NCBI GenBank assembly: GCA_963668495.1
Contig: OY764545.1
Coordinates: forward strand, 868,001 to 932,000
DNA: 64,000 nucleotides
Direction: 5' to 3'
From: Oleispirillum sp963668495
Lineage (GTDB): Bacteria; Pseudomonadota; Alphaproteobacteria; Rhodospirillales; Rhodospirillaceae
How positions within the stretch are numbered: the first letter of the stretch is position 1; each line of letters opens with the position of its first letter. Both the position numbers and the translations under genes were made by a program. Shown one piece after another: positions 27,494-37,051 of the stretch. The notes beneath the pieces are model-generated. The model was not told where the DNA came from and did not search any database. It was given only the letters and a program-made list of their open reading frames with translations.

Positions 27494-28582
27494 TTGAATA
27501 CCGTTGATACCACTGAGCATATAGGTGCGAAATTTTGCCCGCTGTATATTCGCAAACAAATCCCCGTATTTCAGAACAAAGTTTATGCGGCACAGGATGA
27601 AGCTATAGGCTGCTCAAAAGGTGATCTGTATCTGGTAGAAAATCTCGATACTGGATTGGTTTACAATGCGGCATTTAATCCAGCACTGGTTGTTTACGAC
27701 AGCGACTATCAGAATGAACAGGCCGTCAGCCACTATTTCCAGACTCATTTAAATGAAATTGTAGAGATTGTCGCAGCCCATTTGCCCCAAGATAGTTTGG
27801 TTGAAGTTGGTTGTGGGAAGGGCTATTTCTTAGAAAAACTGCGGGATAGAGGAGCCAATATAACTGGATTTGATCCGACCTATGAAGGCAATGCTTCTTA
27901 TATCCAGAAGAAATACTTCAATCCTGAGGCAGGAATGACTGCCAAAGGACTTATCCTGCGTCACGTCTTAGAGCACATTCAAGATCCCTATGCCTTTTTG
28001 TGCCAACTTCGTGATACCAATCATGGGCAAGGGTTGGCCTATATTGAAGTCCCCTGTTTTGACTGGATCTGTAACCATAAAGCTTGGTTTGACGTATTTT
28101 ACGAACACGTAAATTACTTCCGCAAATCGGACTTTAGTCGAATGTTTGGTAGGGTTTTGGCTTCTGGTCACGTATTTAATAGCCAGTATATGTATGTGGT
28201 CGCCGACCTTGCATCATTGCGCCCCCCAATTCGCGATCCGAATGACCCAGTCAATTTCCCCATTGATTTTGACTCAGGGCTTCAAACATCTATAGCGGCA
28301 TACCCAAATGGACGGGTTGTTTGGGGTGGGGCCTCGAAGGGCGTCACATTTTCTCTGATGCGAAGTAGGTGTGGGCATCCCATTACTACAGTGATTGACA
28401 TTAACCCAGCAAAACAGGGCAAATATCTGCCTGCTACGGGTCTGAAGGTTTTTGCGCCAGATGATGTGTTGCCAAACTTACCGGAGAAATCCACTATATT
28501 TGTAATGAATTCCAACTATTTGATGGAGATTCGTGCCATGTCACAGAATCTCTACACCTATGTCGAGGTTGAGCATGAGTAA
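27494..28582 (+). CDS. Class I SAM-dependent methyltransferase (sugar C-methyltransferase-like)
   Basis: A 362-aa protein with a Rossmann SAM site LVEVGCGKGYFLEKLRDRG and GFDP near residues 102-128, then RHVLEHIQDPYAFL. A C-terminal domain contains VVWGGASKGVTF and VIDINPAKQG, resembling the C-terminal domain of nucleotide-sugar C-methyltransferases. The N-terminal cysteine-rich zinc-binding part of that family is missing. The only early start is TTG at 27494, without a clear Shine-Dalgarno. It overlaps the next gene by 8 nt. Substrate unknown; a nucleotide sugar is likely from context. Confidence 0.7.
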   Translation: MNTVDTTEHIGAKFCPLYIRKQIPVFQNKVYAAQDEAIGCSKGDLYLVENLDTGLVYNAAFNPALVVYDSDYQNEQAVSHYFQTHLNEIVEIVAAHLPQDSLVEVGCGKGYFLEKLRDRGANITGFDPTYEGNASYIQKKYFNPEAGMTAKGLILRHVLEHIQDPYAFLCQLRDTNHGQGLAYIEVPCFDWICNHKAWFDVFYEHVNYFRKSDFSRMFGRVLASGHVFNSQYMYVVADLASLRPPIRDPNDPVNFPIDFDSGLQTSIAAYPNGRVVWGGASKGVTFSLMRSRCGHPITTVIDINPAKQGKYLPATGLKVFAPDDVLPNLPEKSTIFVMNSNYLMEIRAMSQNLYTYVEVEHE

Positions 28583-29348
28583 TTTTCAACAAGAAGTCAG
28601 GGCACGTATTGCTGCCAATGGTAGCGATGCGCGTATACAGAATGTAGCAAACAAATTTGTGTCCGAAACCATTATACCGCAATATTCCTATAACTTCTCA
28701 TGGATGGGGCGACCGATCATCCAGTATCCACAGGATATGGTTGCCATGCAGGAATTAATTTGGAAGGTTAAACCGGATGTGATCATTGAGACTGGCATTG
28801 CTCATGGTGGGTCTCTGATACTCAGTGCTTCCATGTTGGCCCTACTGGACCTGTGCGATGCTGAAGTAGCAGGTGAGACTCTGCAACCAGGTAAGCCAAA
28901 ACGCAAAGTCATTGGTGTGGACATTGATATTCGTGCGCACAATCGTGCTGCTATTGAAGCCCACCCTATGGCGTCTCGAATTGAGATGATCCAAGGCTCC
29001 AGCATCGACCCTGCGATTGTTCAACAGGTCAAAGACAGGGTAGCGGGCTTCAAAACTGTATTGGTTTCTCTGGATAGCAATCATACTCACGAACATGTTC
29101 TGTCAGAACTGGAAGCTTATGCGCCATTGACAAGCCTCGGTAGTTATTGCGTTGTGTTCGATACGATTGTAGAGGATCTGCCAGAGGAAATGTCCGCTAA
29201 CCGACCATGGGCACCGGGTAACAACCCCAAAACCGCTGTATGGAAATATTTGGAAACCCATAAAGAGTTTGAAATAGACAAAGAGATTGAGAACAAAATC
29301 CTTGTGACAGTTGCACCTGATGGCTACCTGAAGCGCATTGCTCCCTAG
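28575..29348 (+). CDS. CmcI-like (cephalosporin hydroxylase/rhamnosyl O-methyltransferase family) protein
   Basis: A 257-aa SAM-dependent methyltransferase of the CmcI family. Signature pieces are IIQYPQDMVAMQELIW, IIETGIAHGGSLIL, VIGVDIDIRAHNR and LVSLDSNHTHEHVLSEL, followed by VFDTIVEDLP. In glycan clusters this family usually O-methylates sugars. ATG 28575 overlaps the end of the preceding gene (stop 28580-28582), so the two methyltransferases form a coupled pair. The module ends just before an IS remnant at 29472. Confidence 0.8.
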   Translation: MSNFQQEVRARIAANGSDARIQNVANKFVSETIIPQYSYNFSWMGRPIIQYPQDMVAMQELIWKVKPDVIIETGIAHGGSLILSASMLALLDLCDAEVAGETLQPGKPKRKVIGVDIDIRAHNRAAIEAHPMASRIEMIQGSSIDPAIVQQVKDRVAGFKTVLVSLDSNHTHEHVLSELEAYAPLTSLGSYCVVFDTIVEDLPEEMSANRPWAPGNNPKTAVWKYLETHKEFEIDKEIENKILVTVAPDGYLKRIAP

Positions 29349-29471
29349 CTGTCTTTGATCGCTGAGCAGAGCAAGCTTTATTTTTAAGATCGCACAGGGG
29401 CAGGGGTATTACGCACACTAACCTGCCTCCAATAGACTGGTCTACATTTGGTTGGAATTTTTAACGTTCAC

Positions 29472-29805
29472 TGACGTGCTCCCCTAATTGTTCACATGAC
29501 TAGGTAAGTGATGTTCCTAATTTGGTCCATATGTGACCGGGTTGCATATTCCTTCGGTGTCAGCCCACCAAAGTTGGAATGAGGGCGTTTACGGTTGTTG
29601 TCACTGCGCCATGCCGCAATCAAGCGGCAGGCATGGCGTAGGGTATCGAATAGATGCTCATTCAGGCAATCGACTCGGAGTTGTCCGTTTAAGCTTTCCA
29701 CAAAGTCGTTCTGCATAGGCTTGCCTGGTGCAATGTAATGCCACTCAACCTTCCGGTCTTCTTGCCACTTGAGCATGGCATTTGATGTGAGCTTGGTTTC
29801 GTAGC
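29472..29805 (-). mobile_element. IS3-family (IS407-like) remnant, 3' end with transposase C-terminus
   Basis: The end sequence TGACGTGCTCC is at 29472-29482, identical to the terminal repeat of the element at 40217-41181. Inside, on the minus strand, is the C-terminal integrase-core piece of an OrfB transposase: SNAMLKWQED, then WHYIAPGKPMQNDFVESLNG, then LNEHLF and FGGLTPKEYA. The 5' part of the element and its other end are missing, so it is inactive. The break point joins another IS fragment at about 29810-29850. Confidence 0.8.
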
Positions 29806-29847
29806 ATATCGGGAATGAAGGAATGAAAAAGGTCTAAGTGTGCCGCA

Positions 29848-30147
29848 TTGTCGGGAAAACATGGCATTACCCTGAAATTCATCCAACCGGGGAAACCCCA
29901 GCAGATTGTTTATGCGGAACGCGTTAATCGCACGGTTCGCTATAACTGGCTGAGCCAGTATGTTTCTGGAACCATTGAAGATGCGCAATATGCTGCGACC
30001 GAATGGATGTGGACTTACAAGAATGAGCGTCCCAATATGGCGCTTGGCGGCATCACACTAAAACAAAAATTAGCCATGGGCGCGCCCATGGCTATATAAG
30101 CGTTCTACTTTCAGGGCCCCTTATATTATAAATGGGGGTATTACCAT
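29848..30147 (+). mobile_element. IS3-family (IS150-like) transposase C-terminal remnant R1
   Basis: Plus-strand fragment coding for LKFIQPGKPQQIVYAERVNR and RPNMALGGITLKQKLAM, the C-terminal integrase region of an IS3-family OrfB. The end CGTTCTACTTTCA (30101-30113) and flanking GGGCCCCTTA up to TATTAC at about 30147 recur, inverted and nearly identical, at 39801-40065 (R2). A more diverged third copy is at about 50068-50284 (R3). Confidence 0.8.
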
Positions 30148-30176
30148 AGTAGAATGCCTTCATTGAAAGCTCCGGG

Positions 30177-30262
30177 TCCGCCACGCTTGTTCAGAATCAG
30201 CAATCCAATTATCGACGACCACCCCGCAGACTCTTGTCGCGAATGAGGGATGCTAGGGAGTC
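30177..30262 (+). pseudogene. Short gene 3' fragment, related to 40064-40150
   Basis: A conceptual frame reads PPRLFRISNPIIDDHPADSC, ending at TGA (30243-30245). The minus strand at about 40064-40150 translates to a similar end, PPRLFKTINPITINDPAGSC, also ending in a stop, and the DNA after both stops (GAGGGAYGCTAGGG) is alike. Both look like leftovers of the same gene. I do not recognise the protein family. Confidence 0.4.
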
Positions 30263-30945
30263 AGGTTAATATATGTCAAATTTGTGGAAATTTCTTCTTT
30301 TATATCTGTTGTACTTTCACTTAACAAACGGGCCAACATACTCGTTGATTTCCCTTCATAAGGTGTAAATATTTTTAGATTAATACCTTCACTAAGGAAC
30401 ATTTGAGGATCGTAATAATCTACTCCGCCAGAAAGATTAATATAGTTACGTGCTCCGCAAGTTTTAGCTATTGTTAAGACACGATCTTGCCCACTTATTC
30501 CTTCATCAAGCAATAAGGACGATGAGCGTATGAAGCGTGGAGAGTACCCTAACAATTGGGCCGACAACTTAAGGGTGCGTTCTAAGTAGTCAACAGGAGA
30601 CCCTTCGAAATTAAGTAGCTCCTGAATTAACGGGCTGTCGCCCAACGTATTTATAGCATTATGCAATAATGGAAAAGCCTGACAACGTTCAAGAAAGACA
30701 TTTTGCGCTTCTGAGGCAAAACAAATTGAACTGATGGGGGCATGATAATCTGCCTTTTGGAAAGGTAAGTTCAGCCAACTGAATTCACCGTCGGCACGAG
30801 GCAGCTTGTTGCGATGAACCCAGCCTCGGCGAGGGAATTGAACGCAGTCAAATATAACAAATACGTCTGCCTCTGCAAACAAGCGATAGTACCCTGCGTA
30901 TGGGAAAAAGTAGGGCTGCATTATGGCTAAAGTAGTCACGCACAT
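30253..30945 (-). CDS. WbqC-like family protein
   Basis: A 230-aa WbqC-family protein, with the family opening LAIMQPYFFPYAGYYRLF, FDCVQFPRRGWVHRNKL and the C-terminal NLSGGVDYY. WbqC proteins occur in O-antigen and capsule clusters next to aminotransferases and acyltransferases. Their reaction is not settled, though acylation or amide chemistry on amino sugars has been proposed for relatives. ATG 30945 is taken as the start. It is the terminal minus-strand gene of module 2; the codon use is AT-rich compared with the core genes. Confidence 0.85.
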   Translation of the reverse strand: MCVTTLAIMQPYFFPYAGYYRLFAEADVFVIFDCVQFPRRGWVHRNKLPRADGEFSWLNLPFQKADYHAPISSICFASEAQNVFLERCQAFPLLHNAINTLGDSPLIQELLNFEGSPVDYLERTLKLSAQLLGYSPRFIRSSSLLLDEGISGQDRVLTIAKTCGARNYINLSGGVDYYDPQMFLSEGINLKIFTPYEGKSTSMLARLLSESTTDIKEEISTNLTYINLTP

Positions 30946-30980
30946 GCCTTTCAATACATGGAAAATTATGGTTATTGTTA

Positions 30981-31913
30981 CTAACGTAAGCAGGAGCGCT
31001 TACATGCGGACGACAGCCGTCTTGTGAAGGTGGCAAATAGTCTTCTAGAATCTCTTCTTAATTTCGGAACAACAACTCTATTAAATACATAGTTATTAAT
31101 TGGACTCCGTATAAACGCCGATATTACCAAGCCAATCGCTTTATAGATTTCATTTTGCTTCCAGCAACATGCTGCTCGCTCAAACAAAATACCGGACTGA
31201 AATTTATAATAAGTTTTATGCGAATAACTCAAAAGAGTACTGGCATGTTTATTATTTATGTATTCGAGGCTCTCTATTATTGTGTGTTTAATTTCTTTAG
31301 GATAAACATTTATTGTCGCTAGATCCTCATGTATTATGTCAATGAAATTGTCAGTGTAAGATAGGCGCAGTAGCCAATCCCAATCTTCAAGTCGCTTTAA
31401 ATTAACGTCAAACATACCAACTATATCAACTAAATTTCGGCTAAGTATTAATGTTGTACCAGGAGACAAGAAACACCCCCAGACGACCGTATTAAGAGAC
31501 GTCCGAGACTCATTGAAGGTAACCCGACCAACTGCTTCTTGATCAAAATACTTAATTTTACACTCAGTTACGCAGGCTTGACTCTGGTTCTCTGTCATAA
31601 ACTGAATTTGATTCTTCAGCTTATCGGGTGCCCAAATATCATCTGCGTCAATAAAAGCAATATACCGACCACGGGAAGCCTCAATACCCGTATTACGGGC
31701 CGCGGCCGCCCCCTTATTATCTCGATGACTAAGTATCTTAATTCTTGCATCATTAAAGCTCATAACAATATCGAGTGAGCTATCGGTAGACGCATCATTA
31801 ACAATAATAAGCTCAAAATCACCAACGCTTTGCTGCATAACACTTGATACAGTCCTTGCGACAGACCCCTCGGAATTATAAAGAGGCATAATTGCAGATA
31901 TCAGAGGTGGCAT
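30981..31913 (-). CDS. GT2 family glycosyltransferase
   Basis: A 310-aa GT-A fold transferase. The N-terminus ISAIMPLYNSEGSVARTV, the SSLDIVMSFNDARI stretch, RNTGIEASRGRYIAFIDADD (DxD) and LEDWDWLLRLSY are typical GT2 landmarks. The C-terminal third is less conserved and probably carries acceptor contacts. The ATG at 31913 is preferred because family members begin just before ISAIMPLYN, although ATG 31940 is also open. It lies 35 nt upstream of the WbqC gene on the same strand. Confidence 0.88.
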   Translation of the reverse strand: MPPLISAIMPLYNSEGSVARTVSSVMQQSVGDFELIIVNDASTDSSLDIVMSFNDARIKILSHRDNKGAAAARNTGIEASRGRYIAFIDADDIWAPDKLKNQIQFMTENQSQACVTECKIKYFDQEAVGRVTFNESRTSLNTVVWGCFLSPGTTLILSRNLVDIVGMFDVNLKRLEDWDWLLRLSYTDNFIDIIHEDLATINVYPKEIKHTIIESLEYINNKHASTLLSYSHKTYYKFQSGILFERAACCWKQNEIYKAIGLVISAFIRSPINNYVFNRVVVPKLRRDSRRLFATFTRRLSSACKRSCLR

Positions 31914-32142
31914 TTTACTCTTTAATCTCCAAAGTGGCATTGACTTAACATCGCGTAGCGACCATCGGCGCGAAGTTTAGGCTTATGAAATACATTAGAC
32001 AAGATCATTGCGCCAAAAAAACTTGTCCCGGTTGCTTTCAGCTATCATTTATTCTATGGATACAGTGTAACCGCTGCATAGAAGTCTTTTGCATTCCTAT
32101 TAGCTATGCTGCGCCAAGGTATACCTGCAATCAGGATGATTT

Positions 32143-33018
32143 GTGATCATGAATGAATCTTTTTTTGTTGTAACAAGCCATGGTTGGTCTGCCTCACATT
32201 GGCTTGCCATTTCCCTGGATACTCATCCAGAGATTACCTGCGCGCACAGTGCTCTGAATATTCATAGTAGAGGAGGTGATTCTTCCGAGGGGTTTCTGAA
32301 GCAGAATGTTGACAAACATGGAAATGCCGTACGAGGCCGTGAGAATCTGTCTATTGATACTGCTCTTGACCAGGTCAAGAGTTACACATCAGATCCTAAA
32401 AAACATATTTTTGGTAACGTACACACCTACAGAATTCGTGATCTGCCTGAGCTAAAAAGAAAGTTTCCTGTTCCGCGTAAACATGTTCTTATGAACTTGA
32501 TTCGTCATCCAGTCTCATTAGTAAATTCTGGTTTCGGGCAGCTCCGGGACTTTCTTGAGTGGGATGTCTACACACTTATGGATGTTGTTGGCGCCATGAG
32601 TAGGCAAATTGACTTTGCAAGCCAACTATCAAAAAAATACGGTTTAGACCTATGTGAACCAAATGTCCTAGCATTCATGGGAGCGTGCTATCATCAAAGC
32701 TTCTTAGCTCGAGATCATGAAATTGCTCCTGATGCGCCAACAATAATTATGGAGCGCATGACTACTGACAGAGAATATTTTTCTAGCGTAATCAGTTATT
32801 TATCTGATGGGCATGTGAAATGTGAAAATGATTACCTTGATGAGATATTTAATATCCCGCAATTAAATCGTCATGCAAAAAGCAAAAAAATGACTCCGAG
32901 TGAGCAATATGAATCATGGGAGCCTTGGCAACGTGAGGCGTTCAAATTCTCATTTGAAGGTTTTAAACTTGATAAATACTATGCAAGGTATGGATATGAC
33001 TTTTCATTCATTGATTAG
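32143..33018 (+). CDS. Sulfotransferase-like protein, copy 1
   Basis: A 291-aa protein with an N-terminal P-loop-like VTSHGWSASHWLAISLDTHP, in the position where sulfotransferases bind the PAPS 5'-phosphate. It continues with NLIRHPVSLVNSGFGQL, resembling the 3'-phosphate-binding Arg/Ser segment. It is clearly paralogous to the gene at 41285-42223. Sulfation of a glycan is inferred from these motifs and from the cysDNC/cysQ genes 5-10 kb away. GTG 32143 has AGGA 6 nt upstream; an ATG at 32149 is the alternative. Confidence 0.6.
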   Translation: MIMNESFFVVTSHGWSASHWLAISLDTHPEITCAHSALNIHSRGGDSSEGFLKQNVDKHGNAVRGRENLSIDTALDQVKSYTSDPKKHIFGNVHTYRIRDLPELKRKFPVPRKHVLMNLIRHPVSLVNSGFGQLRDFLEWDVYTLMDVVGAMSRQIDFASQLSKKYGLDLCEPNVLAFMGACYHQSFLARDHEIAPDAPTIIMERMTTDREYFSSVISYLSDGHVKCENDYLDEIFNIPQLNRHAKSKKMTPSEQYESWEPWQREAFKFSFEGFKLDKYYARYGYDFSFID

Positions 33019-33098
33019 ATAGGCTTAATACCGCCTGATGTACGTCATGTACATCTGTTATTTGAACCCCAGTTTCAGAAAATGTTGAGTTAATAGCT

Positions 33099-34118
33099 AT
33101 GCCGCAAAGAAAGCGATTTGTTCATATCGGCTACCCTAAATGCGCGTCTACAACACTCCAGTACGATCTATTTGGGGCACATCCTAAAATATATCATCTT
33201 GGTTGGGGGTGTCAGAATGGGGTGGCGGGCTGGCCCGATGAAAACATTGCCGCAGCGTTTGAAGTAGACTTGCGAATGGCAAAAACGCATCAATACGATA
33301 TTACAAAGGCCCAGGAAGCTTTAAGAAGGCACTTTGCCTATTTCCGAGACAATGAAGAGCAATATCAAGCGATAGGTATGTCTTGGGAAAGCTTGTGCTA
33401 CACTCTTGCCTATGATGTTGACCCATTCATCAAAGCGTCACGTCTCTTTGATCTGTTTGGTTATGGCACTAAAATTATCATTGTCATACGTAATCAGTTT
33501 GATCTACTTCGTTCGATGTATTTTGAGATGGTACGAGATGGCTTATCTAAGCCGTTCGCGGAGTATCTCGAATTTCTTTACTATCATCAGTACGCCTCTT
33601 TAACGGGTGATTTGGTGTATTCAGAAATTGTCAAAATATATGGCGACCTATTCGGTTATGAGAATTTGTTAATCGTTCAGTTTGAAAAGCTTATTGCACA
33701 TAAGCAAGCGCAAATAAATCGTTTGTGCAGCTTTATTGGTGTTGATCCAATAAAGGCAGAATTGGGCCGACATAATGCCAGCGAAGATCGCAAAAAGCTC
33801 GAGCATATTCGACGACATAATCTTGAGCATAGGCACAATTTTGGCAACGAATTGTTTTCATTCCTTGATGCACAAAAGCATGAAGCTTACTGGGCGCGAG
33901 AAAATATGGCACTGTCTTCAAATGCTATAAATGCAATCAAAGCACAAAAAGATGCGTATTCTACGGCGCTGAGCAGCTTTGTTGATACTGTGCCAGAAAT
34001 TGACGCAGAGTTTTCGGGTGACTTTCACCAAATCTTCTCAGATCTTTTTGCTGAATCTAACCGCAGGATACAAAAAGATTGGAAACTAGATCTTGCTGCG
34101 CATGGTTATCCGCTTTAG
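33099..34118 (+). CDS. Sulfotransferase family protein
   Basis: A 339-aa protein. FVHIGYPKCASTTLQYDLF at the N-terminus matches the sulfotransferase PAPS 5'-phosphosulfate loop (GxPKxxSTxL). IIIVIRNQFDLLRSMYFEM matches the 3'-phosphate-binding Arg...Ser motif, and the C-terminal half is helical. It probably transfers sulfate from PAPS to a glycan or lipid-linked sugar in the cytoplasm. It lies 80 nt after another sulfotransferase-like gene and 25 nt before a GT41-like gene, so a shared transcript is likely. Confidence 0.72.
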   Translation: MPQRKRFVHIGYPKCASTTLQYDLFGAHPKIYHLGWGCQNGVAGWPDENIAAAFEVDLRMAKTHQYDITKAQEALRRHFAYFRDNEEQYQAIGMSWESLCYTLAYDVDPFIKASRLFDLFGYGTKIIIVIRNQFDLLRSMYFEMVRDGLSKPFAEYLEFLYYHQYASLTGDLVYSEIVKIYGDLFGYENLLIVQFEKLIAHKQAQINRLCSFIGVDPIKAELGRHNASEDRKKLEHIRRHNLEHRHNFGNELFSFLDAQKHEAYWARENMALSSNAINAIKAQKDAYSTALSSFVDTVPEIDAEFSGDFHQIFSDLFAESNRRIQKDWKLDLAAHGYPL

Positions 34119-34143
34119 TTTTATATGGTAAAGAATCAGCACT

Positions 34144-35937
34144 ATGCAAAATCCTGTGAAAATAATATGGGCAAGAACTGTTCCATTATCTTCTAGGCAT
34201 AAACTTGCACGTTTGCGAAACCGGATTAAATATTCTACTTGGTTTTGTTTGCCGTCATGTAGTTCTTTGCTTGACTTTTATAAATTTACTACACCTAAGG
34301 GTGTAGTTCTGACCAACAAAATTGGTTATGCAATACAAAGACGCATGCTTGAAGACGTTATTCATAGACTAGAGAAATATAAGAGGAAAGGTCTATGGGG
34401 AAAAGTTTCATCTTTCATTGCGATGCATGCACTTGTGTTTTTCACTCGCATTCTTTACACCGCAAATAAAATTAACCCCGACCTCTTTGCAAAGGTAAAA
34501 AACGAACCACCAATTCCTTTGTCTTGGCATTGGATACACCATGTTGCAGCTTACTTAAGATTCTCATCCGCAGGTAGAGCGCAACACTATGAGAAAATTT
34601 CGTCACGTTTTTTCGCATATGGGCATCCGAATCAGGCTTTAATCTTTGCGCGATTGGCGCGTGATTTGCAGCCCAACTCAGAGCGTCATGATGCAGTATT
34701 GCGATGCCTCCTGACAGCTAGAGACACTCAGCAAGAATTTTACGACGAAAGTAAAAAGTGGTCTGAGCTGTATGAGAAAGATTTTACTGATTATCCACTT
34801 GAACTCTTAAATCTTAATAGCAATCGCCCGTTGCGAGTTGGGTTGCTATGTGACTATCTTAACAGTGTTATTGGTCGCTTTACATTGCAGCCACAAATTC
34901 GTAATCACAGAAACCATAACGTAGTATTTTTTGTCTACAATTTTGGAGACAATGCTTATCTCTCTCGCAAGATATGTCCACGGCTCCGTAATGTTAGAGA
35001 TATGTCCGATGATGAGGTTCATGAATGGATCCGGCAAGACGGTATTGATATCCTGATTGAAATGAACGGTCGCTTGCGTCCCAGCCACAAATTTAGTGTT
35101 CTAACCAAACATCCAGCACCGATCCAAGTAAGCTGGTATAACCTGCCGGCAACATCAGGTTTAAAAAGTGTTAATTATGTAATCACAGACGAATACGCCC
35201 TTCCAAAGGGACAAGATAAATTCTTTACGGAAAAAGTTATTCGTTTAAAAGGCGGCGCAACCGGGGGGTGGGATTTGCCGCAGTACCCAGTAGTTAAGCC
35301 ATTGCCAGCACAACGTGGAAATGGTGTAACATTTGGCTGCTTCGGAGATATGTTCAAGTATAATAATCAGCTCTTGGATGTTTGGTGCGAAATCCTACAT
35401 GCTGTGCCAAACTCTCGTTTGTACTTGAAAAATGCTCAATTGGACCTGCCCTTACTGAAGGCATACATTGTTAGAAATATGGCAAAACGTGGCATTTACC
35501 CAGATAGGCTGATTTTAGGTGGCATGTCTCCATATGAACACATGCGCGAGCTTTATAGTGAGATCGATATTGCATTAGATACATTCCCTTTTTCAAGTGG
35601 CTCCACTTCAATAAATGCCTTGTGGCAGGGGGTTCCGGTATTGTGTATTGCTGGCCCAGACTGGCGAGGACGATCCACAGCTTCGATTATGGCGAATGCA
35701 GACCTAACAGATTTTATCGCTTCAGATACATGTGACTATATAGGTAAGGCTATTTCAATGGCTAATGACCTCGATTATTTATCTGAAATACGTAGTAATA
35801 TGCGAGAACGTCTTTCACAGAAAAGCACCTACTTTAATATAGATCGTTATGTAACGTCTTTTGAAAGTGGTCTCAAAGAGATGTGGGAAGACTATCTCAA
35901 AAGAAATAAAGTGAACTCTAATAAAGTAGAGCATTGA
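34144..35937 (+). CDS. GT41 (OGT/SPINDLY-like) glycosyltransferase, copy 1
   Basis: A 597-aa protein. The N-terminal about 200 residues are helical (TPR-like stretch FAYGHPNQALIFARLARDL) with basic and hydrophobic segments. The C-terminal two-thirds form an OGT-type catalytic region: LRVGLLCDYL, IQVSWYNLPATSG, VTFGCFGDMFKYN, VDIALDTFPF-like IDIALDTFPFSSGSTS and ALWQGVPVLCIAG. Family members add GlcNAc or fucose to protein Ser/Thr in eukaryotes and some bacteria. The acceptor here is unknown. Its stop overlaps the DegT gene (TGATG). Confidence 0.82.
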   Translation: MQNPVKIIWARTVPLSSRHKLARLRNRIKYSTWFCLPSCSSLLDFYKFTTPKGVVLTNKIGYAIQRRMLEDVIHRLEKYKRKGLWGKVSSFIAMHALVFFTRILYTANKINPDLFAKVKNEPPIPLSWHWIHHVAAYLRFSSAGRAQHYEKISSRFFAYGHPNQALIFARLARDLQPNSERHDAVLRCLLTARDTQQEFYDESKKWSELYEKDFTDYPLELLNLNSNRPLRVGLLCDYLNSVIGRFTLQPQIRNHRNHNVVFFVYNFGDNAYLSRKICPRLRNVRDMSDDEVHEWIRQDGIDILIEMNGRLRPSHKFSVLTKHPAPIQVSWYNLPATSGLKSVNYVITDEYALPKGQDKFFTEKVIRLKGGATGGWDLPQYPVVKPLPAQRGNGVTFGCFGDMFKYNNQLLDVWCEILHAVPNSRLYLKNAQLDLPLLKAYIVRNMAKRGIYPDRLILGGMSPYEHMRELYSEIDIALDTFPFSSGSTSINALWQGVPVLCIAGPDWRGRSTASIMANADLTDFIASDTCDYIGKAISMANDLDYLSEIRSNMRERLSQKSTYFNIDRYVTSFESGLKEMWEDYLKRNKVNSNKVEH

Positions 35938-37046
35938 TGATGAAAAATGCAATCTCACACCTTGTCCCAGATATGCCTAGAGCTGGTTCCCTTGAGAAGT
36001 ACTTAAGGCAAATTGATTGTAACCTTTGGTACACAAATTTCGGTCCGTTAGTGACGAAACTAGAAGGTATACTTCATGAGATTCTTGGCGGTGAGAAGGA
36101 CCTTCATGTCATAACTTTGTCCAGCGGTCACGCAGCACTTGAGTATGCTATACGCGCAACGCTTGACTCAATTGGCAATAAAATTCTGGTGCCAGGTTTT
36201 ACTTTCGCGTCCACAGTACATGCCATTATCAACACGGGTCACACACCGGTGTTAGCTGATGTTGATCGTGAAAGTTGGTGCCTAACGCCCGAGATTGCAT
36301 CTGACTTAGTAACAGCAGGTGAAAAAATTGATGCTGTCATGCCAGTTGCAACATTTGGTCACCCTCTTGATTGCGCAGGCTGGGATGCGTTCAGTTTAAA
36401 ATACGATATCCCAGTTATTATGGACGCAGCCGCAGCTTTTAATGCGCAGGAAATCCCTACCAAGGCAATTGTCTGTCATAGTTTACATGCGACAAAGCCG
36501 TTTGGCGTTGGTGAAGGTGGTTTACTTATTACTCGCAACACGCGCTTAGCGCAATGTGTGCGTGCGGCATCAAATTTTGGTTTTGAGAATCGCTCAACCC
36601 AGCAATGGGGAGGCAATGCTAAACTCAGTGAGTATCATGCAGCAGTCGGCTTAGCACAAGCGGAACGCTGGGAAACCTGTAAAGCTAAACGACGCGATTT
36701 ATATAAAAGCTATCGCAATGCATTGATGACAGTCGGTGGAATCCGCTTACAGGGGGATCATCCTGATCTTATTCCGGCAACTTTATGCATATTGCTTCCA
36801 CAGCATGTTAAGCGTGAACAAGTCGAACAGGCGTTGGCCAAAGATAATATCTTTTCTGCGCGCCCGTATTTGCCATCAATCAAGCAGCAGAATTATTTTA
36901 TAGAGGCGCGCCTATTAGACGTGCATAACGAAACGCCAGTTTGTGATGAGATTGCAGAACAAATGTTGGCTTTGCCATTTTACCCAATGTTAGATCAGAG
37001 TGATATTGATCGTGTAATTAAATCTCTTCGTCATGTGTTGGGGTAG
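35937..37046 (+). CDS. DegT/DnrJ/EryC1-family PLP sugar aminotransferase
   Basis: A 369-aa PLP enzyme of the sugar-aminotransferase family. The acceptor-substrate region is SSGHAALEYAIRA, the PLP-contacting Asp is in VIMDAAAAFNA, and the Schiff-base Lys is in SLHATKPFGVGEGG. The family transfers an amino group from glutamate to a 4- or 3-keto-6-deoxy nucleotide sugar. The keto sugar could come from RfbB, the FlaA1-type enzyme or Gmd, all encoded in this window. Start ATG 35937 overlaps the preceding stop, so translation is coupled. Confidence 0.9.
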   Translation: MMKNAISHLVPDMPRAGSLEKYLRQIDCNLWYTNFGPLVTKLEGILHEILGGEKDLHVITLSSGHAALEYAIRATLDSIGNKILVPGFTFASTVHAIINTGHTPVLADVDRESWCLTPEIASDLVTAGEKIDAVMPVATFGHPLDCAGWDAFSLKYDIPVIMDAAAAFNAQEIPTKAIVCHSLHATKPFGVGEGGLLITRNTRLAQCVRAASNFGFENRSTQQWGGNAKLSEYHAAVGLAQAERWETCKAKRRDLYKSYRNALMTVGGIRLQGDHPDLIPATLCILLPQHVKREQVEQALAKDNIFSARPYLPSIKQQNYFIEARLLDVHNETPVCDEIAEQMLALPFYPMLDQSDIDRVIKSLRHVLG

Positions 37047-37051
37047 TATAT

